Assembly (NCBI GenBank): GCA_030374765.1
Contig: JARGXX010000138.1
Coordinates: 1,054,001 to 1,118,000, forward strand
Reading direction: 5' to 3'
Length of the DNA: 64,000 bases
DNA from: Agarophyton chilense
Taxonomy: Eukaryota > Rhodophyta > Florideophyceae > Gracilariales > Gracilariaceae
In this document: in pieces, positions 31,443-41,176 of the stretch
Numbering within the stretch: position 1 is the first letter of the stretch
Layout of the letters: each line of letters starts with the position of its first letter
Translations under genes and position numbers: made by a program
Notes under the pieces: model-generated
The model's input: the letters and a program-made list of their open reading frames with translations, nothing else
What the model was told of the DNA's origin: nothing
The model's database searches: none

Positions 31443-32144
31443 ATGAAACTTACTGTAGCAATCGCTCTTTGCCTTTACGCCGCCAACGCCGCCGTTGTTC
31501 CTTCAGTCAAACAAGGAGGACAGGGAGGAGCTGGAGGCAACGGTCTCTTGGTTGGAAATGGCGGAGTGGGCGGCGTTGGAGGAGATGGTGGTGCCGGCGG
31601 ACTTGGACTTGGCAACGGCGGAGATGGTGGTGCCGGCGGAATCGGTACTCTAAGTGGAGACTTTGGATTCGGTGGGTTCGGTGGGGAAGGTGGCCGAGGT
31701 GGCGACTCTCTTTTCGTTGGTGAAGGCGGGGCCGGAGGTGCCGGCGGAAACGGTGCCCTCTACGGTGACTTTGGATATGGAGGCGTCGGTGGCGGCGGTG
31801 GTGACGGAGGCGAGGGAGGTTTGATCGTGGGCGTCGGCAGTGGCGGAGCCGGTGGAAACGGTGGAGCTGGTCTTCTCAAAGGCGACGTCGGCATCGGTGG
31901 GTTCGGTGGAACTGGTGGCAATGGCGGCGGAGCGTTCTTCGGCCTTGGAGGAAATGGCGGTGCCGGTGGAGCCGGTGGTCTATTCGGTGACTTTGGAGCA
32001 GGCGGTGTCGGTGGCAGCGGTGGCAATGGTGGAGCTGGATTCGAGGGAGGAAACGGTGGCGCTGGCGGAGCTGGTGTTCTTTCTGGCGACTTTGGTGCCG
32101 GAGGAGTTGGTGGCGCTGGTGGTGAGGGAGGTGTTGGTATCTAA
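31443..32144 (+). CDS. Secreted glycine-rich repeat protein (copy 1)
   Basis: The start is set at the ATG at 31443 because it opens a textbook signal peptide ([20 protein letters not shown]); an earlier in-frame TTG at 31389 gives an unlikely leader. The mature part (about 213 residues) consists of GGxGG triplet-like runs punctuated by a conserved hydrophobic-acidic spacer: [45 protein letters not shown]. This amounts to five modules of about 35-42 residues. There is no cysteine. Such proteins are usually extracellular matrix or structural proteins; the substrate or partner is unknown. The gene is intact, intronless and identically present at 53096-53797. Confidence 0.75.
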   Translation: MKLTVAIALCLYAANAAVVPSVKQGGQGGAGGNGLLVGNGGVGGVGGDGGAGGLGLGNGGDGGAGGIGTLSGDFGFGGFGGEGGRGGDSLFVGEGGAGGAGGNGALYGDFGYGGVGGGGGDGGEGGLIVGVGSGGAGGNGGAGLLKGDVGIGGFGGTGGNGGGAFFGLGGNGGAGGAGGLFGDFGAGGVGGSGGNGGAGFEGGNGGAGGAGVLSGDFGAGGVGGAGGEGGVGI

Positions 32145-35100
32145 GGCAAAGGAGCTGAATTCTAACCTAATCGTTCCTATAACTTCGCGATTGTGTTTAA
32201 TAGCCTCGTATGGTCTGTGAGAAGCTCATCAACATGGGGCTGTTTTGTAAAGAGATAGAAGTGTACTGATTGTTTTTAAAGAATTATGCAAGCGATCTCG
32301 CAAAATTTCGCGCTGCTGGTGATACATACGACTTTTATCGCATACCGAGTACGCATAGTCCTGGTACGCTCATGACGTACCAGAGCAAATTGTCCGCGGC
32401 CGCTCCGCGTCAAAAACAAAGCGGTGGGCACTGACATCATGAACGAGTACAAGATAGTAGATGACCTACAGGCGTGTGTTTGAAGGTGAGAAGTTTGACA
32501 AGCAAGGGATTATCGAGCAATCGAGCAACGCGGCGTCAACAAGTCAACAATGTGACACGAAGTCGTGACAGCGTGCATCATGCGCCGTGTCATCTTGGAG
32601 CATAATTTACAAAAAGATTATACTAAAGGGTTCTGTGTGACGCGCACCTGCTGTGCCGTATGTACGAGTGGTGTTTCTGTGCACGTGTGACACTTGTACG
32701 TGTGGACTCTGTGTGCTTGTGACGTGGCAACATTAACGAACATAACGAACGAGCTTCAAAATATCAAAAACTGTAAGCTGACACGGTTGACCACAAGACC
32801 TGCAATTCGCCAGCGGAGCAATCGTTCTTTTTTCTCAATGAGCAAAAAACTTCTTGCCGATCTCCAACTACTTTGCCCGTCTCCCTTTCTCTGTTGGTAG
32901 CTGAGATGTGTTTTGGGTCATCAACATGATGCAATGAGTGTGTAAAAAAGATGCCGATGAGTGCGATTTTGCTGTTTTGTCGCGATGCGAGGCAAAAAGC
33001 GGCCCTAAATGCATCCAAAAAGCATCATTCATGTTCCTCTTTGCTTGTCCCGTGGTACTCTGCATTTAATGTGCAAGATCCGTTTTTGGGGTGGCAGGGA
33101 TGGTAGAGGTTCAGAAACACAAGATCCAATGGAACCAATAACGTTGCCGCTCTGGGGGCGGGTAAGGGAAAACAGAGCCGTTTCCAAATTTCTTATCAGG
33201 ATAATACACGTACCATCAACGCTCTGTTCGGATCCTGGCCGGCACCCTTTCAGATTTCCATTTCGCATTCTCACCTGAGACCAAGAACATTGCGCCTGTG
33301 GGGCATGGTATCCTTCATAACGGCTTGGCATGGCACACTGTGGCGGGTCAGAAAAAGATCAAACGCAAGGGCCAAACCACAGATTTTGAGGCCATTTAAG
33401 GACGTGCAAGAAGCACAGACTACCAATGAGGGCTTTATTTGAGAAACAAATGTGCTATGACACAATGAAACTTAATGCAGTTTTCTTAAGCTCAGTGCCG
33501 CTTTCACAGCTTTGTGCCAGTCTTTAAACAACTCGCGCATAATCTATTCACCTTCTTTGCCTTGCTTTTCGCTGGGTCATTGGGGTATTGGTATTTCATC
33601 CAACGCGGTCTGAGACAGGGAACCATTATTCGACAAATGCTTCAGAGATCCTGCATGGCTCTTGGGCGTAATGTTCTCTTTCTCCGCCTCGTCACGAGCG
33701 TTCTTGCGCAAACTTGCGCCTGATACGGCTTTTGACCTCGTCTGGGTTCCAATCGTCGCCAAATTCACCTTCCGGCTCTGAGTCGGAAGTCTCGCCGGCA
33801 TTTTTCTCCGACCGATGACAGCACCTTCTGTGCTTGTGTTGGCGTCACAATTTGCTCACTACTCCAAACAATATCAGGAGAAGACATTTAATCAACCTGT
33901 ACTGCATGGACTCAAAAGTAGAATTAGCCCCAGAAACAGCCAAATGAATATTTACGAAGGCATTCAAATGTACATAATATTCGCTTTACAAAAACACATC
34001 CTCTACTTTTTACCTGCTTTTTTATGCTTATTGATAAGACGATCACAGGGGTGAAGGATGTTACCTGTGCTTGCAAGGAGCTGGATAAGTTCTATGTTTG
34101 ATTTCAAACACATTTCAATCCACTCTGCTTCTTTCCGGGAGCTGTGAACGTCAAAGCACAGCAAATCTAATTCAGAATGAGAGAAAAGTTTGCGAGCGAG
34201 CTTGTTGAAATACCAAATAACGTCTGGAAGAATTTCGCGTGTCATGTTTCCACTTGTTGGTGCACTTAATTTTCAGGCCTTCAGGAACCTTTTTTCGTCA
34301 CCATTGAGAGATTGATGTTTACTATACGAGGTTCAAACCAAGAAAGCGCGCACAAAGAAGATTCAAACGACATGTTGTTCGACATCATTTGCGAGGAAAA
34401 ACAAGACCTCTCCCAACTCTCTCACGTGTACATCACAAGCCTTCACAGTAGACTGTCTAGGTAATATGCCCGCACATCTCCTCAGTGCCCCGCTTCCACC
34501 GCCAATCAGCCCGCTGCATCCTAAACGAGCAGTACTGTTCCTGAAGACCAACAAAATCTCTATCCGTAAGGCAGCAGTGGCCTTCAGTGTTTCAAAGTAG
34601 AAGCTACAGAGCGCGCTGCAGCGCAGCCCATCGACGGCAGAGGCTATTAAGCTATCACGATGCTTCCTAACACCCAAAAGAGAATAGATTTTAGTGGAAC
34701 CGCAGAAGTGAATTTATTTGAGCTATTTGTAAGCGATTGGGCGCAAGCTGCTCTCGATCAACGCCAAATGCATTGCTTAATTTGAAAGCGATTGAGTGGA
34801 GATCGTTTTTTTTGGTTGGCTGTGATCGCACTCTAGCTTCTTGCGCCCCGAGTGCCAATCAAACACCTACCCTCCCATCCCTTGGAACAGCATATGTCCT
34901 GGGGAGATTGCTGACTGCAGTAGACAATCATCTCTGCATTGCGATTGGCATGGAGCAATCACGACACTGTATTCGACAGAGAAGTCAGGTGAAAACAAGA
35001 CGATGGCAGTTGAGGACAATTGATTGTAGAGAAACAACCAGTAGTCCTCTCTTTATTCTCAAAGAGAAGAACAAGTAAGCACAAGGAAGAAGAATAGTAT

Positions 35101-36342
35101 GCTCACGTAAATATGTTCAAATACAAAAGCAAGCTATAGTCACGTAAACAATAAAAGATACGTATTTAAATACCAATACAAATACAAACGTCACTGAGAA
35201 TCTGCCCCAAACAATAAAGATCTAACGCCTTAGGCGTCTACTTAGCGATCAATAACACATTATCAAGTATTCAGTGCATTACTTTTCAAACAACAGCTCA
35301 TTTTTCTGTAGAAAACATCTCAAAAGCTTTGCCCAGTTTTTTGTCCGAATGCTGCCAATTCCCTTGCAACAAAAGATACCATTTCGCAAGGTTCGTCCTA
35401 AATCTTTTCACGTTTGGAACGTTTCCGAGAGAAACTCGAAATAACCTTAAAGCGTAGAACTAATCTCAAAAACCGTCGAGCCGATACGATATCTGCTTAC
35501 CATCTTGCTGCTCAATTAGCTTGCCTCTCCCGAGCATACAGAACATACAAAGAGCACATTCCGGATCAGAATTATTACATCGTAGAAGGTGGGTTCTCCT
35601 TCTTAGCAACAACTAGAGCAAAGACCAAAGCCATGTCCCAAGCTACCGGTCCAAGTAACTAGAAACCCCCAAGAGTGTCGCTTATGCCAAAAATATAACC
35701 AACATATCAGGAACTTCAGATAAAGGCTATGCAAGGTCTCTTTAAGTTGTCGCGCTTGCCACATGTTCAAAATCGGCATCAAAAAGATGGAACGAAAAAA
35801 ATCTTGTTCTAGGTGTAGAAATTGTTTGGTCGAAGCTATAAATGGTTTTACTGTTGTGGCGTCGTGATGCTGTTCTCTGAAGTACTATCAGTTCTAGCAA
35901 CTTGGCCTCCAGCCTTCTAGTTACTGAAACATGGAAAAGTAGTGCTGCGCCGCCCCAGTGCTTCAAAATGAGCACAGTGTAGAAGCCAAACGTCCGTAAC
36001 GGACAACAGTGCCAAAATGCCCATCTTGGACCGTCGGGGCTAAACATTCATGGCAGTGGCTCTTACTAAACGTTAATTCACTATTAATACTTTGAGGCTA
36101 ACTCTCTTCTTTGGTTGAAACTGCTACCGGTTCTACCCTAATATACTCGTAGAGCTAGTATTTGAAAGTTTGAACCTGGTTCGAACATTCTATCGTGAGT
36201 ATTTGTTCAAACACGAATATGAAAAGTTGCCATGAAATATTTCTATTACATTCACCCTTTCATAGAACTTGACGACCGCGGCAAGCTTTCAAAGTCTTTG
36301 ATAAGTTCGGCACAATTTGCCAACTCTTTCTTGTTCAATCAG
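32145..36342. other. Long non-coding or unassigned stretch (copy 1)
   Basis: No convincing gene. Small frames occur on both strands. Two minus-strand frames (34363-34677 and 34003-34245) look protein-like; the first ends VHVRELGEVLFFLANDVEQH, reminiscent of the YLANDVIQ motif of CID domains, but too little to assign. A minus-strand segment near 33700-33790 is acidic (SDSEPEGEFGDDWNPDEVKS) and shifts frame. A diverged antisense copia-1 LTR fragment lies at 35098-35199. Confidence 0.35.
35098..35199 (-). repeat. Degenerate antisense fragment of the copia-1 LTR
   Basis: It begins TATGCTCACGTAAA and ends GTCACTGAGA. These are the reverse complements of the LTR inverted-repeat arm and of the LTR terminus TCTCAGTGAC, with ACAAATACAAA between. 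Spacing is somewhat longer than in the LTR, so it is an old copy. Repeated at 56751-56852 in the duplicate. Confidence 0.55.
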
Positions 36343-36412
36343 TCTCAGTGACTTTGAATGTTTGAACTACGTTTTCCTTTTGTATTTGTAATCTTTTACG
36401 AGACATTCTTTT

Positions 36413-36442
36413 ACGTGAGCATAAACTAGCTTATGCTCACGT
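36413..36442. promoter_or_regulatory. 12-bp perfect dyad in LTR U3
   Basis: ACGTGAGCATAA and its exact inverse TTATGCTCACGT are separated by ACTAGC, 14 bp upstream of the TATA box. It contains ACGTG/CACGT cores typical of bZIP or bHLH sites. A regulator-binding role is inferred. Confidence 0.7.
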
Positions 36443-36463
36443 GTGTTTATTTGAGTTTATAAA

Positions 36464-36506
36464 GGGAGGACTTCTGTGCACACTTACTGGCATCTGAAGT
36501 CCTCCC
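36464..36506 (+). promoter_or_regulatory. LTR hairpin downstream of TATA
   Basis: GGGAGGACTTC (36464-36474) pairs perfectly with GAAGTCCTCCC (36496-36506) across a 21-nt loop. At this distance from TATA it would form at or very near the 5' end of the transcript. Confidence 0.75.
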
Positions 36507-36569
36507 AACTCGTTTGTCTTGTTTTCACCTAAATTGCCTCTGCTACCCTCATTTGCACTCGTGTTGTGA

Positions 36570-36584
36570 GGTTATGGGCCCAGC
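36570..36584 (+). promoter_or_regulatory. Primer-binding site complementary to initiator tRNA-Met anticodon arm
   Basis: GGTTATGGGCCCAGC directly abuts the 5' LTR. It is complementary to the anticodon stem-loop (GCUGGGCCCAUAACC) of eukaryotic initiator tRNA-Met rather than to its 3' acceptor end, the half-tRNA priming known for Drosophila copia and relatives. Confidence 0.85.
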
Positions 36585-36676
36585 CCACGTCAGTCTGCAC
36601 CTTTTTTGAACGTTTTCCTTAGAGCTTTGCGTTTGTTTCAATTCAACTGTTATACTTCCTACGGTACCCCTTTTCG

Positions 36677-37460
36677 TTGTCTTTCCCCATAGATTCTGAT
36701 GGGTGGAAAGTCCGAATTGTACCCTTTGATGAGAAGCAGGACTACAAGCTTTGGAGAGTACGCATCGATGCAGCTTGCAATGCTAAAGGTATCGAAGAGG
36801 TTTTAAATCAGGCACAAAATCCTTTCAGTTCTGATGAAGAGAAGAAAGACGAATGGGAGTTCAGCAAGAAAAAAGCAAGAGGAATTATTATATCTGCTCT
36901 TTCCGATGAGGCTCTGCGTGTTGTAAAGAGCGACATAGGTAACACATGTAAGATGTTGAAAAGACTGGAAGAGCTATTTGCTTCCACTTCATCTGCATCT
37001 CGCATTGTCAAGATGTGTGAGTTAATTAACATGAGTTACTTCGACATTAATCAAAACATGGGTCGTCATATTGATAAGATGGCCAGTGTCATAGATCAAC
37101 TAGCGGCTATGGAGACGAAACTGCCTTAAGAGCTCACTGTTGCCTTGTTGGTGTCTTCTGTAACTGCAATGAACTCAATCCGGTATGGGCAGCCATCAAG
37201 ACACTTTGACTGACAAAACCACGTGGGATATTGTCTCAACCCGACTGTTTGATGAAGTGCGAACACTCGGGAGTCATTTTTCTGAACGGGCTGCTGCAGC
37301 TAGACCAAAGTGTGGCATATGCAATAAGGACAACCACACAACCAATCGCAGTTATTTAAATCCTTTAACCCCAAATAACAAGCTGAAACTTCCAACCGAA
37401 GCAGCACCGTATCAATCGAGTCAAAAGCCTGCGGAATTAACAGAGAAACCAGACAAGTAG
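36677..37460 (+). pseudogene. Copia-1 gag
   Basis: The first frame (36677-37129) shows the copia gag N-terminus (WKVRIVPFDEKQDYKLWRVR, then ADIIISALSDEALR-like helices and SASRIVKMCELINM). A frame change leads to 37185-37460 with LTDKTTWDIVSTRLFDEVRT and a knuckle CGICNKDNHTTNRS: C-x2-C-x4-H with the last cysteine replaced by serine. There is no ATG at the start of the first frame; CCCCATAG directly upstream could be a splice acceptor. Confidence 0.75.
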
Positions 37461-37523
37461 GCCCACAGTGATTCCGGCTCAAAGAAAACCACTAATCGCG
37501 TAGCACTCACACGTCCGCGAGCG

Positions 37524-37907
37524 ATGGAAGCACGTACTGTAGAAGCCAACGTTCTGATGTTGGACTCTGGTGCCACATCTCACCTAACATCCTCTACGAA
37601 ACACTTGGTGCAGAGTCTTGATTGCAATGTTCCGATTGCATTGGGAGACATTTCGGAAATCGTAGCCACTCAAAGAGGAGTAAGGGAGGTTACCTGGTCT
37701 TATGGGGGAACAGATACCGCAGTGTCACTCAGCAACACGCTCGTTTCCATAACTATTTCCATGAGTTTACTCTCTATCCCAGACCTTACTGCCAAAGACC
37801 TCGCTGTACTCTTCATCCCCGAAGTGGCCCACATTATTGATTTGGATGACAACCTACGAATCATTGGAAGCGCTTCAAGGAACTCTGATGGACTATATTA
37901 TATCTAG
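37524..37907 (+). pseudogene. Copia-1 protease
   Basis: The frame carries NVLMLDSGATSHLTSS, the D-S-G-A-(T/S)-x-H active site of copia proteases, and ends in LRIIGSASRNSDGLYYI, the hinge before GAG_pre-integrase. The catalytic aspartate is intact. It stops at a TAG (37905-37907). Confidence 0.85.
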
Positions 37908-37964
37908 GGGTATTCCTCATCAGCCTCAGAACCAATAAGTGATGATACAAATCAGCAAACGACC

Positions 37965-38801
37965 GTGATGATGGCCCGAGTCTCCGACATTATCAAGAAT
38001 GATGGGAAGATGACAGTGGTAAGCACTAGCGACCATCAGTCAGATCACGTTAATGCTACTAATACTACTGATTCCGAAGAATCACCGGTCGCGGAGGAAG
38101 AAATCGACCTTATTCCCACGAACATCTCGCTGTGGCACAATCGAATAGGTCATCCAGCAACAAAGACTGAGGTTCGAAATCTGATTCAAAGAAACATACT
38201 GTCCAAAGCCCGCCAAGCAACAATGGATTGCATCTCTTGTGTTCGTGGAAAGTTTCGCCGCAGTTTTCAAGGTTCTTTGACCTCCGCTAGCAGACCGGGT
38301 CACCTTCATAGTGATATTACCTTTGTCGGCACAGAATCGGAAAGTGGTCATTCCTATTATATAATCATTGTCGATGAACACACTCGTTCTCTCTTTGCAG
38401 CCCCACTTTTTCGAAAATCCGAAGCCTCTGATATTCTTTTAGAGTTTGTGTCCTGGTTTTATCGCCAATCAAACCAAACGGTCCGCTCACTGCACTCAGA
38501 TGATGGTTCAGAATTCTTCAAGGCACACAAACCCTTGAAACGTATGGGCGTTGCTATCACCACAACTTCCGCTCACACACCATCGTCAAATGGTCTGGCT
38601 GAACGTAACATTGATGTTCCCATGGAACCTTTACGTGCCTGTTTGCTACAGGCTCATCTTCCGCTTTCCTTCTGGACAGATGCTCTCCATCATGTGATTT
38701 TCTGCAAGAATATTAACACACACAGCAGTACAGCACGCATTCCTTTTGTCCACCTACTCCAGGAGCTTCCCCACGATGTGAAGCATCTTCGAACTTTTTG
38801 A
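37965..38801 (+). pseudogene. Copia-1 integrase
   Basis: GAG_pre-integrase motif SLWHNRIGHPATKTEVRNLI … CISCVRGKFRR (H-x-H, C-x2-C). The core has GHLHSDITFVG (D), RSLHSDDGSEF (D) and SSNGLAERNI (E), with 278 codons open. All three acidic residues are present. The frame ends at a TGA (38799-38801) shortly before the RT linker, where copia pol normally continues. Confidence 0.9.
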
Positions 38802-38927
38802 TGTCGTGCCCTCGTTGAGGAACGTTTCGCAGATCGTAAGAAGATGCATCCAAGACTTACGGAAGGCATCAATCTTGGACATCTCCGTGGTGGCAAGTAG
38901 AAAATCTTAACCACAAACGGCGTTAAA

Positions 38928-40556
38928 ATGACAAAGCATGTCCGATTTATCGAAGATGAGTTTCCTGGTCTGTCCTTCGTGAATGGAACTGCTCCACCTC
39001 CACCTCCTATCTCTCCAGAACCAATCTCTCACGGTTATACTTCTAGCGATGATGAAGATGTCTCTGTTCTCTGCTCTAATGGTACCTCTGAGACGCTGTG
39101 GTGCCACACAGAAGAAGCTGAGTCTTCTAGTGAGACCCACAGTAATACCAGCACTGGGCTCACTCACTATCCGGAAAAACCGTCCACCTATGAACCCGAT
39201 TTGGGTTGGTATGCCTCTGATTTCGAACCAGAAACAGTCAACGCGGCACGCACCATGCCCAATTCAACCAGTACATCTGATGAACCCACACTTCGTCAAG
39301 CTCTTGCGTCTCCTGAGGCCTGTCACTGGATGGACGCCATACGCGCTGAATTTGAGACAGTCCGTAATCTTGGTACATATGAGGATGCTACAAGTGATCA
39401 TGGACAGCCAATTCCTTCAGGATTTGTCTTTCGTCTAAAAAGAGACCATCTTGGATGCCCAACACGTTTCAAAGCCCGACTTGTTGCTAGAGGAAAACTT
39501 CAAGATGTTTCTGACACAAGCAGTTTTTATGCTCCGGTGTTAAACTTCGAGATTTTCCGAATGATGATGGTTATTGCTACTGCTATGAATTGGGACCGTC
39601 AACATGTCGATGTGAAAGGTGCCTTTCTTCATGCGACTATGCCCACCGAGACGCCAGTTTGGATCAAACTCCCTACCATCCCTGATGTAGATGAAGCAGA
39701 TGGTGGCGTCGTCAAACTTGTCAAATCTTTGTATGGCACTCGAGAAGCCCCACGACTTTTGTTTGAGAACATCTTGGCTTACCTCCGCAACATCGGTTTT
39801 AAATCACTTCACGCAGCACCGTGTGTGTTCGTGAAAGGAATTGGTCTGAGTTCGGTCGTCGTCTTGGCCTATGTGGACCATCTGAGCATATTTGGTCCTT
39901 CTAACCTTACGGAATGGGTTAAGAAGAAACTTGGAGCGCAATATGATATATCCGATCTTGGTCACACGGATCTGTATTTGGGAGTATCAATTGTAAGGAA
40001 GCCTGAATCAATCACTCTTCATCAGCGTCCTTTGATCGAAAAAGTTGTTCGCATGTGCCGTATGAATGATGCTTTGCCATCAGACTACTCCCTACCAGGC
40101 ACTCATTGTCTGTATGATGCTGTCGCTGTCCCTACGGAATCTGAGTTAACGTCCATGAGTAATATCCCGTACAAGGAAGTACTTGGATCCATGCTTTTTC
40201 TGAGCACACGAACGCGACCTGATTTGTCGGTGTCTGTTTCAATTCTGGGAAAGTATTCATCTAACCCACTTCCTCAGCATTGGCAGTTCATGAAGAGAGT
40301 GGTACGTTACATGATCAAAACCGCAAACTATGGCTTGATGATCTCTCGATCATGTTCTATTGCTGTATTAGCATGGTCCGATGCTGATTGGGGTCGTGAC
40401 TTGGACAAACGTCGCTCCAGGGGGGTTTTGTTGTCTGTGTTGGCAATGTACCCGTCATATGGAGTTCGAAGCTGCAAAAGTCTACAGCCCTTTCTACTAC
40501 AGAAGCCGAGTTCTATGCCATCTCTGAGTGCATCAAGCAGTTGTCTTGGCTGCTGA
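38928..40556 (+). pseudogene. Copia-1 reverse transcriptase
   Basis: The long frame opens MTKHVRFIEDEFPG. It contains the RVT_2 signature: MDAIRAEFETVRNLGTYE, FKARLVARGKLQD, HVDVKGAFLHA, LVKSLYGTREAPRLLFENI. The polymerase box reads AYVDHLSIFG (39870-39881), histidine replacing the second catalytic aspartate. Then ISDLGHTDLYLGVSI, SMLFLSTRTRPDLSVSVSIL and LAWSDADWGRDLDKRRS run into RNase H, where a six-G run (40420-40425) throws the frame off. It encodes cDNA synthesis but is catalytically dead by motif. Confidence 0.9.
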
Positions 40557-40852
40557 ACTTTTTTGAGGACCTTGGACTGGATTGTAACAAACCTGTGCCA
40601 TTGTATCAAGACAACTTTGGAGCTATATCTTGGACGAAGACTGACTTTGGAATGCGGAAAGTCAAGCATATTGAAATCAGGCACCATCACGTTTTGGATG
40701 CAGTCAACTGTGGTTTGGTCAGGATACAACACGTTGCATCAGCGCAAAATCGAGCCGACATTTTTACAAAGTCTCTGATTGGCGATGTTTTTAACCAACA
40801 TCGCAACGCTTTGCTTGTTACTCCCTTACTGGTCGAGGGGGGATCTCAGTGA
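40541..40852 (+). pseudogene. Copia-1 RNase H, C-terminal part
   Basis: In the frame after the G-run: SWLLNFFEDLGLDC, LYQDNFGAISW, RKVKHIEIRHHHVLDAVNCG and ASAQNRADIFTKSL, the end of the copia RNase H domain (D…KHIxxxxHxxR…ADxxTK). It ends just inside the 3' LTR. Confidence 0.9.
40835..40843 (+). promoter_or_regulatory. Copia-1 polypurine tract
   Basis: GAGGGGGGA lies immediately before the 3' LTR, the expected primer for plus-strand cDNA. It also fixes the LTR start at TCTCAG. Confidence 0.8.
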
Positions 40853-41070
40853 CTTTGAATGTTTGAACTACGTTTTTCTTTTGTATTTGTAATCTTTTAC
40901 GAGACATTCTTTTACGTGAGCATAAACTAGCTTATGCTCACGTGTGTTTCTTTGCGTTTATAAAGGGAGGACTTCTGTGCACACTTACTGGCATCTGAAG
41001 TCCTCCCAACTCGTTTGTCTTGTTTTCACCTGAATTGCCTCTGCTACTTCCATTTGCACTCGTGTTGTGA
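40844..41070 (+). repeat. Copia-1 3' LTR (copy 1)
   Basis: 227 bp, collinear with the 5' LTR. It differs at about seven positions, including TTTCTTTGCG versus TTTATTTGAG and TACTTCCA versus TACCCTCA. Both inverted repeats are preserved. Confidence 0.9.
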
Positions 41071-41176
41071 TCCAGATTGCCTCTTGTGCATTACCTTCGA
41101 ACTGTACCAAATTGCCCTCACCGCGTTCATGCTCCTGGCAATCTAGGCGGTTGAGAACGGACAGCGTGTCTCCGTA

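Larger units (their letters stand above)
36343..36569 (+). repeat. Copia-1 5' LTR (copy 1), 227 bp
   Basis: It shares about 97% identity (about 7 differences in 227) with 40844-41070. It starts TCTCAGTGAC and ends GTGTTGTGA directly before the primer-binding site. It contains a 12-bp dyad, a TATA box (TTTATAAA, 36456-36463) and an 11-bp-stem hairpin. Ends are not canonical TG…CA. No exact target-site duplication is visible (ATCAG versus TCCAG). Confidence 0.9.
36343..41070 (+). mobile_element. Ty1/copia retrotransposon copia-1 (copy 1)
   Basis: A full-length element of 4,728 bp with two LTRs, a tRNA-Met PBS, gag, protease, integrase, RT, RNase H and a polypurine tract. The integrase-before-RT order is diagnostic for Ty1/copia. 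It is non-autonomous through several stops and frameshifts, a YVDH polymerase box and an out-of-frame G-run. LTR divergence of about 3% shows it is not a very recent insertion. Confidence 0.95.

Noticed and set aside
31469-31723. Arg/Trp-rich alternative frame inside the glycine-rich gene, and the Pro-rich antisense frame 31760-32026
   Set aside because: Frame shadows of GGN-rich codons; they follow from the repeat composition.
34003-34677. Possible CID (RNA polymerase II CTD-interacting) domain gene on the minus strand
   Set aside because: Only VLFFLANDVEQH resembles the conserved LYLANDVIQ motif. The surrounding helices do not align convincingly and the frame is broken, so it is mentioned only in the unassigned stretch.
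36338-41075. Target-site duplication of copia-1
   Set aside because: Flanks read ATCAG and TCCAG, three of five matching. This is not better than chance and no other offset works.
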